Origin: Bog-257 sp963805985
GTDB taxonomy: Bacteria > Acidobacteriota > Terriglobia > Terriglobales > Acidobacteriaceae
Reading direction: 5' to 3'
DNA: 64,000 nucleotides
NCBI GenBank assembly: GCA_963805985.1
Contig: CAWDWG010000008.1
Span: 1 to 64,000, forward strand
Shown here: positions 35,983 to 45,332 of the stretch, piece by piece
How positions within the stretch are numbered: position 1 is the first letter of the stretch
Layout: the number at the start of each line of letters is the position of its first letter
Position numbers and translations under genes: made by a program
Notes under the pieces: model-generated
Told to the model about the DNA's origin: nothing
Database searches by the model: none
What the model saw: the letters and a program-made list of their open reading frames with translations, nothing else

Positions 35983-36687
35983 ATGTGCGGACGATACCGA
36001 CTCTCTCGGCGCGCCGAGATTTTGGCCAGCTACTTCTATGCGGAGTATGAGGGGATGGAGTGGGAGGCTCGCTATAACATCGCTCCAACTCAAACCGTGC
36101 CCGTGATCAGGCAGGATGCTAGCGAGCCCGTGCGGCGTGCCTCATGGATGCGATGGGGCCTGGTTCCCAACTGGGCTAAGGACGTGACTGTTGGCGCCAG
36201 CATGATCAATGCGCGGTCAGAGACAGCCGCGGAGAAGCCGGCCTTCAAGGAACTTCTTCAGCGTCGGCGCTGCCTCATTCCCGCGGATGGCTTCTACGAA
36301 TGGCAGAAGAATGGGAAGAGCAAACAGCCGTACTGCTTCGAGATGATGGAGAAGGAGCCCTTCGCCTTCGCTGGACTGTGGGATAGCTGGCGGGCACCGG
36401 ACAGGGCTATCCTCGAAACCTGCACCATACTGACAACAACGCCCAATCAGCTCTTGGTCGACGTACACGACAGGATGCCCGTGATCCTGCCGGCCGCGAC
36501 CTACGACCTCTGGCTTGACCCGGGATTTCAAGACGCAGCAGCCGCAAGCGAAATGCTCAAGCCTTACGATGCCGGGCAGATGCGACGATACGCCGTCAGT
36601 ACGCGAGTGAACAACGTTGCGAACGACGAACCTGAGTGTTCCGCCCCGGTTGAAGTGTCAGGGGAATTTCAGACTGTACTCTTCTAG
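35983..36687 (+). CDS. SRAP-domain DNA-protein crosslink protein (YedK/HMCES type)
   Basis: A 234-residue SRAP protein that would bind abasic sites in single-stranded DNA and link to them through Cys2, protecting forks from breakage. The catalytic Cys is in MCGRY right after Met, followed by YNIAPTQTVPV, MINARSET, PADGFYEWQK and the HDRMPVIL motif with the active His. All key positions of the family are present and length is normal. It stands alone, followed 60 bases later by the CPBP protease gene. Confidence 0.94.
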   Translation: MCGRYRLSRRAEILASYFYAEYEGMEWEARYNIAPTQTVPVIRQDASEPVRRASWMRWGLVPNWAKDVTVGASMINARSETAAEKPAFKELLQRRRCLIPADGFYEWQKNGKSKQPYCFEMMEKEPFAFAGLWDSWRAPDRAILETCTILTTTPNQLLVDVHDRMPVILPAATYDLWLDPGFQDAAAASEMLKPYDAGQMRRYAVSTRVNNVANDEPECSAPVEVSGEFQTVLF

Positions 36688-36748
36688 ATAAAACCTGCTG
36701 CTGCCAGACACCGCGCCGCAATGACGGCCAAGAAAGCAAGGAGAGTTG

Positions 36749-37817
36749 ATGGCGATTTTTTACAGCGAAGAGGAACCAAGGGTGTGGTGGCGGCTTTTAT
36801 TGTTCGTGTTTATCACTGTGCTCGGCGTATTCGTGCTGCACGCTTTCTTGGTTTACCTCCACTCACCGAAAGTCGGGATGTTTCGCGGGATGACGCCAGG
36901 AGCAATGTTGGCAATACAGGAACTGGCGTTTGTGGTACCGGCGGTCGTGGCGGGACTGGTGATGGGCTGGATTGAGCGCCGGCCCATAACAAGCTGACGG
37001 GCTCGTGGCCGGGGCCGGCCAACCGCGGTTGATCCTGGCCGGTATTGTCTGGGGTGTGGGAATGATGACGGCGCTGATTCTGCTGATCCGCGCCTTTGGA
37101 GGAATCCAGGTTAGCGGTCTGGCGATTCATGGAAGCGTGCTGCTGAAGAGCGCAGCGCTCTATGGAATCGGATTTCTGTTGGTCGGCTTTTTCGAGGAGT
37201 TCACGTTTCGTGGATACATGCAGACGGTATTAGGAGAGCGGATCGGGTTCTGGCGGGCTGCGGTGATTTTGAGTGTGCTTTTTGGAGCGGTTCATTTCCT
37301 GAATGGCGGAGAAAGCTGGGTGGGCGCATTGATGGCGGCGGCCTTCGGGATTGTGAGCTGCCTTGCACTCGAACGGACGGGAAGCCTGTGGCTGAGCATC
37401 GGGATGCATGCGGGATTCGATTACGCGGAGACCTTTATCTTTGGAGTTCCCGACGGCGGATTCCCTGCAAGGAATGCACTCATGAATGCCACGCTGCAGG
37501 GACCGAATTGGCTGACCGGGGGAATCGTTGGGCCGGAAGGGAGCGTGATGGCTTTCGTGATGCTAGCTGGAGCGTTCGTCCTCCTATGGGTCATCTACTC
37601 GCGCCGGCGTCCCGCGGCGATTCCTTCGCCGGCATGGCCAAACCGTCACTCCATGGGCCGGGCGCGTCGCTCATTCGGGACTGTCAGCGAGACGCCGAGA
37701 GGACAGCCGGCCGGGAGGCCGCGCCACTTGTGCTCTCTACTTCTGCGCAATCTGAGCGTGGGCTGCCATTTGCTTTTCCAGGCGAGACAATCGCTCCTCC
37801 ACCGATGCGTCTTTTAG
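36749..37817 (+). pseudogene. CPBP-family membrane protease, frameshifted
   Basis: The first frame (ATG 36749, preceded by AAGGAG) gives 82 residues of a membrane protein ending WIERRPITS; the second (from about 37005) carries the CPBP motifs FFEEFTFRGY, FGAVHFLNGG and GMHAGFDY. A single extra G at about 36996 creates the stop TGA; without it the sequence reads RRPITSYGLVAGAGQPRL and continues intact. CPBP proteins are intramembrane metalloprotease-like enzymes of the Rce1/CAAX type; the bacterial targets are mostly unknown. The last 55 residues are probably run-on beyond the original end. Confidence 0.82.
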
Positions 37818-38024
37818 TTGTAGTTGCCACTTGAGACCTTCGATTTCGCGCTCCTGCGCTCTCATCTGCGCTTGCTGAGTGACAGCGATCTCAGCCTGCT
37901 GTTCTGCTCGGCGATACTGCTTCTGCAATTCGTTCAGCAGCATGGGGGCAAGATACTGATAACGGACGGTGAAGGGTTGGCCGTCCTTGTCGTAAGCTAC
38001 CAACTCGGGATAGATCTCGGCCAC
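37737..38024 (-). pseudogene. S74 chaperone-domain tail relic
   Basis: The minus strand reads AEIYPELVAYDKDGQPFTVRY, QYLAPMLLNELQKQYR and then a coiled coil, which matches the C-terminal intramolecular-chaperone (peptidase S74) end of secreted or tail-fibre-like proteins. The homology extends upstream (RFPEEV) but a stop is met near 38070. No passenger domain is left. It overlaps the run-on end of the CPBP gene. Confidence 0.5.
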
Positions 38025-38113
38025 TTCTTCAGGGAAACGAAGGGTTACGACACAAGCAGCGACACAAATTCGGAATCAGGAAGCCATTCCCTTCGCAAGT
38101 GATTGAAGAGAAT

Positions 38114-38191
38114 GGCGGGGTCGACGGGACTCGAACCCGCGGCCTCTGCCGTGACAGGGCAGCGTTCTAACCAACTGAACTACGACCCCGC
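38114..38191 (-). tRNA. tRNA-Asp (GTC)
   Basis: The minus strand folds as a complete cloverleaf: acceptor GCGGGGT paired with ACCCCGC, D-arm TTCAGTTGGTTAGAA, anticodon loop CTGTCAC with anticodon GTC, and T-arm GGGTTCGAGTCCC. The 3' end is followed by CA, with C at the discriminator position rather than the more common G. It is isolated, with no other tRNA in the window. Confidence 0.94.
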
Positions 38192-38483
38192 TATTGGGTT
38201 GATCGGGCTAGCGGAAACCCTTATCAATACTGGCGATTCGCATCGGCAGCGAAACGCCGGCACGTCCGCTCCAAGAAAGGCTCTTAACAACGGACGGTTT
38301 TGATTGTAGCAGATAAAACCGTTTCGGTGGCGCATGAGTCTGGGAAGCATCTCATGCAGTCCGGTTCCTTCATTTTTGTGATCCCAAGGAGGCTTTTAGT
38401 CCGACAAGGGACCTGCCCTTGATTCTTTCAGCAGCCTGTTCAGCCGCTGAGTCTATTGCGAGGGAGCTTACTTCAAAGTTCTG

Positions 38484-38801
38484 CTAGAACGCCGACCGCA
38501 CGTGCTGTTCGCCCAGTGCCTTGCCTTCGTGATCAAACCAGATGACCTCGTATTGCGGCTGAAAAATGTTGTACCAGTAACGATAGACGTACTCGTCGGT
38601 GCAGCCCTTGGGAATCGGCGTGAGCGAGCCACATGGACCTTCGGAAGTCGGATCGCCCAGCAACTGGCGCACCACCTCATTCGGGTCGCCGAGGTTCACC
38701 ATCTGCGCGTTCGTGCGCAGCTTCTGGTCATGGTGATAGGCCCAGGCACCGGCGCCGATGAGCGCGATTGCGATGACGATGAATACGATGCGAGTAGCCA
38801 T
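38484..38801 (-). CDS. small membrane-anchored protein of unknown function
   Basis: A 105-residue protein with one N-terminal membrane helix (IVFIVIAIALIGAGAWAY) and a short extracytoplasmic domain that contains VNLGDPNEVVRQLLGDPTSEG and a Cys pair (PCGSLTPIPKGC), ending YEVIWFDHEGKAL. The NLGDxxxxVxxLLGxP pattern resembles SmpA/BamE-like small outer-envelope proteins, which sense or support assembly, but this is a weak resemblance. Confidence 0.6.
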   Translation of the reverse strand: MATRIVFIVIAIALIGAGAWAYHHDQKLRTNAQMVNLGDPNEVVRQLLGDPTSEGPCGSLTPIPKGCTDEYVYRYWYNIFQPQYEVIWFDHEGKALGEQHVRSAF

Positions 38802-39070
38802 ACGAATTACAAGGGGCTAGCGATCAGGGGTTACATGCTAGCGTCGAAGACCTGATCGTTGGTGAAATTCCTTTCGCTGAAGCTGTCGAGCCATTGCAGC
38901 GGACACGCCAGCCACTGGCCATCCGGTTCGTGTTGCCATCGGATTTTGTGTGCGAACCTCTTTCGATTGTGCCGGAAAAGACGCGCGCAGGAAAGCCGCA
39001 CAGGGGAAAGCCTGCGCGAAAAACCAAAGCAAACTTTGACGATCAGCCGATTACGACCGGCCTGAATCGC

Positions 39071-39922
39071 TTACGCGGTTGCCTTCTGCGCAGCCAGTTC
39101 CTGAGGGCGGAAGATCCTGGGCGCTACCACCAGGAAAACCGCGACCAGTATGGCGTAGCAGGCAATTACCGGCAGCGCGTCATGCGTCCGCTTGAACCTT
39201 CCCATGAGGAGCAGCGCCAGTCCGACGTGGCGATTAGCATTGCTGACGGAGAAGGTGCGCACCTTAATTGCGTCGGCGCGCACCAGCAGATGCACCGCGG
39301 CAATCGATGACACCAGCAGAAGAAAACACGCCAGCACGATCCAGGGTGTAACCGTCGCCAGCTCCGCGCGCATCTTCCACAGCAGCAGAACGAAGACCAG
39401 CGTCAGCACCAGGTTGCCGATGATGTTCAAGCCGCGCTGCGCCTTCCTGGAGCACACAGGCACCAGGCGCATGAGCATCATTCCCACCAGCAGCGGCAGA
39501 AACTCCTTCTCGACGATTTGCAGCAGCAGCACGCGCGGCGGAATCCAGATGTCGCGGTCGTAAAGCTTGGCCGCCAGCCATAGCATGACCGGGATCATGA
39601 GCGGCGTGAGTGCGCCGCACCACACCTGATAGCTGGCTGCCACTTGCATATCGAAGCCGCGCCGCGCGAGGTTGCGTGTCAGCAGCGGCGCGCCCGGCGT
39701 GGCGCCCACCATGAACAGAGCTCCGGTTTCAGGGAGCGTCAGGACGAAGACGCGCGCCAGGATCAGCGAAGCCAGCGCCGGCAGAATGAAGGTGGCCAGC
39801 ACCAGCCGCGTCCACGCCGACAAAGTGAGCGCCCGCCAGTTGGCGATGAGCTCGTTCAACTTCAGGCTCATGCCCACCGAAATCATTAGAATGAAAACGG
39901 CACCAGGGAGAAGCAGTTTCAT
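39071..39922 (-). CDS. bile acid:sodium symporter-family transporter
   Basis: A 283-residue membrane protein with about nine or ten helices, showing the BASS-type pattern (MKLLLPGAVFILMISVGMSLKL at the start, GATPGAPLLTRNLARRG and SVSNANRHVGLALLL near the crossover). It would move an organic anion with Na+; the substrate is unknown. I use the ATG at 39922 because it overlaps the stop of the upstream gene as ATGA; the frame is open to 39943. The two genes are therefore probably translated together. Confidence 0.85.
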   Translation of the reverse strand: MKLLLPGAVFILMISVGMSLKLNELIANWRALTLSAWTRLVLATFILPALASLILARVFVLTLPETGALFMVGATPGAPLLTRNLARRGFDMQVAASYQVWCGALTPLMIPVMLWLAAKLYDRDIWIPPRVLLLQIVEKEFLPLLVGMMLMRLVPVCSRKAQRGLNIIGNLVLTLVFVLLLWKMRAELATVTPWIVLACFLLLVSSIAAVHLLVRADAIKVRTFSVSNANRHVGLALLLMGRFKRTHDALPVIACYAILVAVFLVVAPRIFRPQELAAQKATA

Positions 39923-40248
39923 GATTTGGGTTCGAGCTTGCAAAAGCCGGTGCTGCCTTCAAGACCATCGTCCCAGTTAGGGGGCTTGAGATTCGGGTTG
40001 GCCTCGTACAGCGGCTCCATGACATCCATTACAATGCCATAGCCGATGTTGCGCGTCGCCTTGACGAACCCTGTGTATTCTTCGGGAGAACAGCGTTCCC
40101 TCACCATGTCGATACAGCCGCAGAGCTGGTTCCACATCTGCCTCATCGCTTCGTCGATCTGCTTCGCCACATCGGGATTCTTGATCATATCGTCAACTTT
40201 AGAGAATACGTCCCCTGTCAATGTGCCGGTAGTGCAATTAATTGTCAT
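39919..40248 (-). CDS. small protein of unknown function, coupled to BASS transporter
   Basis: A 109-residue protein, MTINCTTGTLTGDVFSKV to CKLEPKS, with four cysteines and a helical middle (AKQIDEAMRQMWNQLCGCIDM). No family recognised. The ATG at 40248 lies inside the end of a MITE-like inverted repeat, so the true or original start may have been altered by that insertion; a longer frame to 40365 runs through the repeat. Its last four bases overlap the transporter start. Confidence 0.5.
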   Translation of the reverse strand: MTINCTTGTLTGDVFSKVDDMIKNPDVAKQIDEAMRQMWNQLCGCIDMVRERCSPEEYTGFVKATRNIGYGIVMDVMEPLYEANPNLKPPNWDDGLEGSTGFCKLEPKS

Positions 40249-40365
40249 CACGACGAGGACTTTAGTCCGAGGAGGGATCTGCTTTTTCCGGACGCGGCAG
40301 AACTCCATGCGCGGAGGCCACGAACAGCAGATCCCTCGTCGGGCTGAAGCCCCTCGTGATGACAA
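40242..40365. repeat. MITE-like element with 40-bp inverted ends
   Basis: About 40 bases at 40242-40282 and 40326-40365 are imperfect inverted repeats, starting TTGTCATCACGA and ending with AGGGATCTGC inward, around a 43-base centre. Each arm also contains a small hairpin (GGACTTTAGTCC; GGGCTGAAGCCC). This resembles noncoding dispersed elements of acidobacterial genomes. It sits between the small gene on the minus strand and tyrS. Confidence 0.62.
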
Positions 40366-40426
40366 CTTGAAACTTGAACCTTGAAAGTCGAAACTGCCGC
40401 CTTAAACTCGAAACTTCTATAATCGA
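40364..40426. repeat. degenerate seven-base tandem repeat upstream of tyrS
   Basis: Beginning at the edge of the MITE-like element, units AACTTGA, AACTTGA, ACCTTGA, AAGTCGA and more decayed copies follow with a period of seven up to six bases before the tyrS start. It covers the likely leader of tyrS. Confidence 0.55.
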
Positions 40427-40431
40427 AATTC

Positions 40432-41691
40432 ATGCCCTCATTCCCCGAGGTTGACCAGCAGCTCGCTTACCTGCGCAAAGGCGCGGCGGAGATCATTCGC
40501 GAGAGCGACTTACGCGAGCGGCTGGAGAAGTCGCGCGCGGCCGGCAAGCCTATGCGCGTGAAGGCGGGCTTCGATCCTACGGCGCCCGATCTGCATCTGG
40601 GCCACACCGTCCTGATGCGCAAGCTCAAACATTTTCAGGAGATGGGGCACACGGTCATCTTCCTGATTGGCGATTTTACCGGGCTGATCGGCGATCCCTC
40701 GGGGCGCTCGGTGACTCGTCCGCCGCTCTCGCGCGAGCAGATCGACCAGAACGCCGAGACCTACAAAGCGCAGGTCTTCAAGATCCTCGACCGCGAGAAG
40801 ACCGAGGTACGCTTCAACAGCGAGTGGCTCGACAAGCTGGGCTATGAAGGATTCATCCGGCTGGCGGCAAAGTTCACCGTCTCGCAAATGCTGGAGCGCG
40901 AGGACTTCCACAAGCGCTTCATGGACGAAAAGCCGATCGCGATGCACGAGTTGCTGTATCCCATCGCGCAGGGCTATGACTCGGTCGCGCTGGAGGCGGA
41001 TGTCGAACTCGGCGGCACCGATCAGAAATTCAATCTGCTGATGGGTCGCGAGCTGCAACGCCACTACGGCCAGCCGCCGCAGATCGTCCTGACTACACCG
41101 CTGCTGGAAGGCACCGACGGCGTGCAGAAGATGTCGAAGTCGTACGGCAATTACATTGGCATTACCGAGCCGCCGCAGGAAATGTTCGGTAAAGTGATGT
41201 CGATCTCCGACGAACTGATGTGGCGTTACTACGAACTGGTGACCGACGTCAGCATGGCCGACATCGAGCAGATGAAGCGTGACGTGGCCGGCGGGGCGGC
41301 GCATCCCATGAAGCTGAAGCAGGAACTGGGCAAGCGGATCATCGCCGACTTCCATTCCCGCGAGGCCGCAGAGCAGGCGGCACAGGATTGGTCGCGCATG
41401 TTCCAGAAGGATGAAGTGCCCGAAGACCTTCCGCTGATCACGGTGCCGTTTGCCGAGGTTGCTGCGCCCCACGCCTCGACCACCGACGACGACGTTCAGG
41501 TGAAACTCGATAAGCTCCTGGCGAAGACCGGGCTGGCGACGTCCGTCACCGACGGCCTGCGCAAAGTAAAGCAGAACGCCGTGAAAGTTGACGGTGAGCC
41601 GAAGACCGAAGTCGTCGTGACGGTGAGGATGGGCGCCGAGTTTACGCTCCGAGCAGGGAAGAAGATGGTGCGAGTGGCGATCAGCGGCTGA
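40432..41691 (+). CDS. tyrS: tyrosine-tRNA ligase
   Basis: Charges tRNA-Tyr with tyrosine. The class I signatures are HLGHTVLMRKL (HIGH-type, about residue 50) and KMSKSYGNYIG (KMSKS, about residue 232), and the C-terminal 65 residues form an S4-type RNA-binding domain (LDKLLAKTGLATSVTDGLRKV). 419 residues matches the bacterial enzyme. ATG at 40432 follows a poor ribosome site because a seven-base tandem repeat occupies the leader. No T-box-like leader is visible. Confidence 0.98.
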   Translation: MPSFPEVDQQLAYLRKGAAEIIRESDLRERLEKSRAAGKPMRVKAGFDPTAPDLHLGHTVLMRKLKHFQEMGHTVIFLIGDFTGLIGDPSGRSVTRPPLSREQIDQNAETYKAQVFKILDREKTEVRFNSEWLDKLGYEGFIRLAAKFTVSQMLEREDFHKRFMDEKPIAMHELLYPIAQGYDSVALEADVELGGTDQKFNLLMGRELQRHYGQPPQIVLTTPLLEGTDGVQKMSKSYGNYIGITEPPQEMFGKVMSISDELMWRYYELVTDVSMADIEQMKRDVAGGAAHPMKLKQELGKRIIADFHSREAAEQAAQDWSRMFQKDEVPEDLPLITVPFAEVAAPHASTTDDDVQVKLDKLLAKTGLATSVTDGLRKVKQNAVKVDGEPKTEVVVTVRMGAEFTLRAGKKMVRVAISG

Positions 41692-41714
41692 TGACAATGG
41701 CTATCTCATCAATC

Positions 41715-41860
41715 GCTTTGTATCAAGGCACGGCGTCACAGGTTCATGAAAACTCGGTTTTCGAGCACTTCGTGTCCCGCCACGACTTACAGGCTGATGA
41801 GAAACTCGAGGTTTCGGACGCTTGCGTCAGAGCACGGCTTGACAGGCTGCCCTGATACGA
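41715..41860. repeat. degenerate repeat between tyrS and next gene
   Basis: Two related segments, AAGGCACGGCGTCACAGGTT and AGCACGGCTTGACAGGC, flank two AAACTCG-type motifs, suggesting the remains of a dispersed repeat unit present in more than one copy. Confidence 0.3.
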
Positions 41861-41871
41861 ACCAAATCGAC

Positions 41872-42525
41872 ATGAACAAATCCTTCACCAGCGTCACCCT
41901 CCACGGCTTTCCCGTCCGCATCGAGCTCGAGTGGCCGTTCCATCGCTCCGAAGGTGGCAGCGACTACTACGTCGTGCACGGCAAACTTCAACTGGACGAC
42001 GGCAGCGGCTTTCACGCCGACGTCGCGCTCAACCTGGCGCAAACCGTGCGCGAGGCTCTAGCGTCAACCGACAGCGATCTCGCGTTTTCGGTCGCGGTCA
42101 ACAGCGCGCGCAAAGCGCTCGACGACAGGCAGCTCGAACTGCTGAAGTCCGGCAAGCGTCAGCCGGTTCCGGTGTCGAGCCGCTGCTACAGCATTCGGCA
42201 CAAACACTTCACTTTTGCACATGCGACGCCGGAGCAGGTGCAAGAGTTTGTCGCGCGAAAGATCTTTTGGGGAAGTGGCGCGGAGCAAAAGCCGGTCCTG
42301 ATCGCCGATCCCTGCGACGCGCAGTATCTCGACGCGGCCGACGCCATCATGATCGACAAGCTGACCGCGGCGGCCAGAGACCTGGCCGCACGCGGCATGA
42401 TCGAGTTGATCGGCGATCAAGCACGACCGACCGACAGCCTGCTCGCCCAGCGAGAAGCCATCGTCGCCGCCAAAGATCACGCGCTGGAAGAGCTGCATCT
42501 GAAGCACGCCTTCGAGCGGGGATAG
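41872..42525 (+). CDS. soluble protein of unknown function
   Basis: A 217-residue protein with no signal peptide: MNKSFTSVTLHGFPVRIELEWP, then FHADVALNLAQTVREAL, and a helical second half ending LEELHLKHAFERG. The sequence is well behaved and clearly coding, but I do not recognise a family. The ATG at 41872 is chosen because the repeat region precedes it; the open frame begins at 41746. It converges with the CADD gene across a terminator. Confidence 0.6.
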   Translation: MNKSFTSVTLHGFPVRIELEWPFHRSEGGSDYYVVHGKLQLDDGSGFHADVALNLAQTVREALASTDSDLAFSVAVNSARKALDDRQLELLKSGKRQPVPVSSRCYSIRHKHFTFAHATPEQVQEFVARKIFWGSGAEQKPVLIADPCDAQYLDAADAIMIDKLTAAARDLAARGMIELIGDQARPTDSLLAQREAIVAAKDHALEELHLKHAFERG

Positions 42526-42574
42526 TTGGTGAGCGGCCATTCAGGGCCGCGTCCAGCAAATACAAAACGAGAAA

Positions 42575-42608
42575 GCCGCCAGGATCATCATCTGATGATC
42601 CTGACGGC
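42575..42608. terminator. bidirectional terminator between convergent genes
   Basis: GCCGCCAGGATCATCA and TGATGATCCTGACGGC form a 16-base stem with one C-A mismatch and a two-base loop, halfway between the stops of two convergent genes. The plus strand has no strong T-run after it, so efficiency is uncertain. Confidence 0.66.
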
Positions 42609-42653
42609 GGTGGGATCTCGGTACGTCGGCGGACGCCAGCCTCAAGGCCGGCT

Positions 42654-43340
42654 CTACCCAACCATCGCGGTGCGCCGCGCTTCCATTCCGTCCAACACAT
42701 GCCACAGCGACTTCGCAGCGCTCTCAGCCGCATCGAGTGCTGCCTCGGCTTGCTGAGGATCGCCGGCAATCTCCGCGCTCAGCAAGGTGCGCCAAACCTC
42801 CGCGTGCTCGACATCGGCGAATTGATGCAGCTGGAAGTAGCCACAAGTCTTCGCGTCGGCGCCATAGCGCTGTGCCAGGCCGTCAGCCTTCTCCTTTGCC
42901 ACGCGCGGAACCTGCGATTCGTATGCGTACAACGCGGCCAGCGCGTCGGCCGTCGAGCCCTCGCGCGCCACGCGACGGAATGCGTCGACCGCCTCGCGCA
43001 CTTCCGGCATCGGCTCACGCCGTCGAACGGCGTCGCGATCGGCGCCCATGCCCTCGGCAAAATCCAGCCACAGCTCGCTGTGGGCGCGGCCGTCGATCTC
43101 CTCTTCGCACAAGTTGCGCAGCACGGCCCGGCGCACCTCGCCGTCGTCCAGTCGCGAGTGCAGCGCGCTCAAATAGGTTGGAAACGCCGCAACGTGATGA
43201 TAGTAGTCGCCGGCATATCCGCGCAGATCCTCGCGCGTCAGGTCACCGGCGGTCCACGCTTTGTAATACGGATGGGACAGCAGATCGTAGCGGGCAATGC
43301 GCTGCTCGAGCGCCGTCAGAAAGGCTTGTAATTCCATCAA
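42654..43340 (-). CDS. CADD-family enzyme, probable para-aminobenzoate synthesis
   Basis: A 228-residue helical diiron-type oxygenase of the CADD family (TenA/PqqC-like fold). In Chlamydia the homologue CADD makes the pABA part of folate using its own residues as source. The metal ligands and key residues can be placed: EEEIDGRAH (Glu, His), YESQVPRVAKEK (Glu and the essential Lys) and LHQFADVEHAE (His, Asp, His), plus Tyr in HPYYKAW. So a working self-sacrificing enzyme is plausible. It stands alone, without fol or pab genes. Start is 43340 or the next Met. Confidence 0.88.
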   Translation of the reverse strand: MMELQAFLTALEQRIARYDLLSHPYYKAWTAGDLTREDLRGYAGDYYHHVAAFPTYLSALHSRLDDGEVRRAVLRNLCEEEIDGRAHSELWLDFAEGMGADRDAVRRREPMPEVREAVDAFRRVAREGSTADALAALYAYESQVPRVAKEKADGLAQRYGADAKTCGYFQLHQFADVEHAEVWRTLLSAEIAGDPQQAEAALDAAESAAKSLWHVLDGMEARRTAMVG

Positions 43341-43983
43341 TCACCCCAGCCAAGAATTCGGAAGTGACAACACTATACGAGAGATAGCGGCGAGCTACAA
43401 GCTGCTGAAGACGCGTGCGCCAAGCGAAGAATTGGCAGCAACTCCACACGTGGCGGACGAACCTGTAAACATGCGACTTGGTAGAATTGAGTCAACCGTT
43501 GTTTTAGCGATGTAGATGGGACCTTCTCTTTGCCGCCTGTCCAATTCACTGAGATATTCGACGTGGTTGTCGTCGGCGCCGGCCATGCCGGATGCGAGGC
43601 GGCGATGGCCGCTGCCCGCATGGGCCTGAAGACCGCGCTCTTCACTCTCAACGTCGATCTCATCGCGCAGATGTCGTGCAATCCCGCCGTGGGCGGCATC
43701 GCCAAGGGACATCTCGTCCGCGAAGTCGACGCTCTAGGCGGCATCATGGGTGAAGTGACTGACGCGGTCGGCATCCAGTTTCGCCTGCTGAATACTTCAC
43801 GCGGTCCGGCCGTCTGGTCTCCACGCGCGCAGTGCGACAAGCAGCAATACCGGCTGAAGATGCGCGAGGTGCTGGAGTCCGAGCCGAACCTGCATATCAA
43901 GCAGGCGGAAGTGGCGGATGATCGTTAGTCGGGTTGTCTAGCGAAGTTAGTCAGTTGTGTGAGCAGAACCGACGACGAGATTG

Positions 43984-44017
43984 CAACCGACAACCGACAA
44001 CCGACAACCGACAACCG
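43984..44017 (+). repeat. CAACCGA tandem repeat inside mnmG
   Basis: Four complete copies of CAACCGA and a fifth partial copy, at the position where the mnmG frame is lost. The same family, in the reverse complement form TGTCAGT/TGTCGGT, recurs at 45076 and 45266. Confidence 0.88.
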
Positions 44018-45075
44018 GTGTTCGGCTCCGCGACGGCCGCACCGTCGGCGCGAAAGCGGTCATCATCACTACCGGAACTTTTCTCAACGGACTCATCCAT
44101 TGCGGCGAGCAGCAATATCCCGCGGGCCGCAGCGGCGAGCCGGCTGCCGTGCTTCTCGGCGAAGCGCTGAAGAAGCTCGGACTGCGCGGCTGCCGATTGA
44201 AGACCGGAACGCCGCCGCGTCTCGACGGCCGCTAGATCGACTGGTCGAAGTTCACGGTGCAGCCGGGCGACGCCGATCCTACGCCCTTCAGCTTCCGCAC
44301 GCGCCGCGTGGCGCATCACGACAAACAGGTGCCGTGCTATCTCGCTTTCACCACGGCGGAGACGCATCGCATCATCCGCGAGAACGTGCATCGCTCGCCC
44401 ATGTACAGCGGCCAGATTCAATCCATCGGCCCGCGCTATTGCCCGTCGATCGAGGACAAGATCGTCAAGTTCCCCGACAAGGAAACGCATCAGCTCTTCC
44501 TCGAGCCCGAAGGCCTGAACACGCACGAGATCTACGTCAACGGGATGAGCACGTCGCTGCCAATCGAAGTGCAGCTTGCGATCATCAAGTCGATTCCCGG
44601 CCTCGAAAACGCCGAGATGCTGCGCCCCGGCTACGCCATCGAGTACGACTCCATCGATCCGACCGAGCTGCAGCGCACGCTCGAGACGAAGAAGATTGAG
44701 TGCCTGTACCTCGCCGGGCAGATCAACGGGACGTCGGGTTATGAAGAGGCAGCGTGTCAGGGGCTGATGGCCGGCATCAACGCTGCACTGAAGGTCAAAG
44801 GCGAGCCGCCGCTGGTCCTCGACCGTACCGAGGCCTACACGGCGATCCTGATCGACGATCTCATCAGCAAGGGAACCAACGAGCCCTATCGTATGTTCAC
44901 CTCGCGCGCGGAATTTCGCCTGCATCTGCGCATCGACAACGCCGACCGCCGGCTCACGCCGCACGGCCGTCGCGTGGGGCTGATCAACGATGGCGCCTGG
45001 GCCGACCACCTGGCCAAGCAGGAGCGCATGAAGGCTATGCGGGGACTGCTGGAAAAGACGCGAGTGAATGAGGCC

Positions 45076-45105
45076 GTTGTCAGCTGTCAGCCGTCGGTTG
45101 TCAGC
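45076..45105 (+). repeat. TGTCAGC-type heptamers inside mnmG
   Basis: GTTGTCAGCTGTCAGC, then CGTCGGTTGTCAGC: about four units of seven bases. They stay in frame and add VVSCQPSVVSE, a stretch not expected in MnmG. Confidence 0.68.
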
Positions 45106-45265
45106 GAAGATTCGATGTCGATGCTGGAACTCTTGAGTGAGGCGCGGTCGTCCGGTGCCACTCTGGCACAGCTCCTCAAGCGCCCCGAAGTGCAGATTGA
45201 GTCGCTTGTTCCTGTGCTGGTCAAACTGATACCAAGCTTCTTTGATCGCGAAGTTGTCGATTCTG

Positions 45266-45332
45266 AGTTGTCAGTTGCCAGTAGGGGTAGCGATCAAAGC
45301 GCGCCGACAACTGACAACCTACAACCGACAAC
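45266..45332 (+). repeat. inverted heptamer pair inside mnmG
   Basis: GAGTTGTCAGTTGCCAG and, 20 bases later, CGACAACTGACAACCTACAA: two blocks of the same heptamer family in opposite orientation that could form a hairpin. In-frame translation gives a low-complexity linker (SELSVASRGSDQSAPTTDNL). Confidence 0.65.

Noticed and set aside
40364..40431. T-box or attenuator leader for tyrS
   Set aside because: The leader is a seven-base tandem repeat with no T-box sequence or terminator.
40510..41697. 395-codon open frame antisense to tyrS
   Set aside because: Shadow of tyrS with no family match.
43984..44017. Possible CRISPR-like repeats in mnmG
   Set aside because: Units are only seven bases and contiguous, with no spacers.
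43951..45009. 352-codon open frame antisense to mnmG
   Set aside because: High-GC antisense shadow of a conserved gene; the repeat DNA inside it translates to low complexity.
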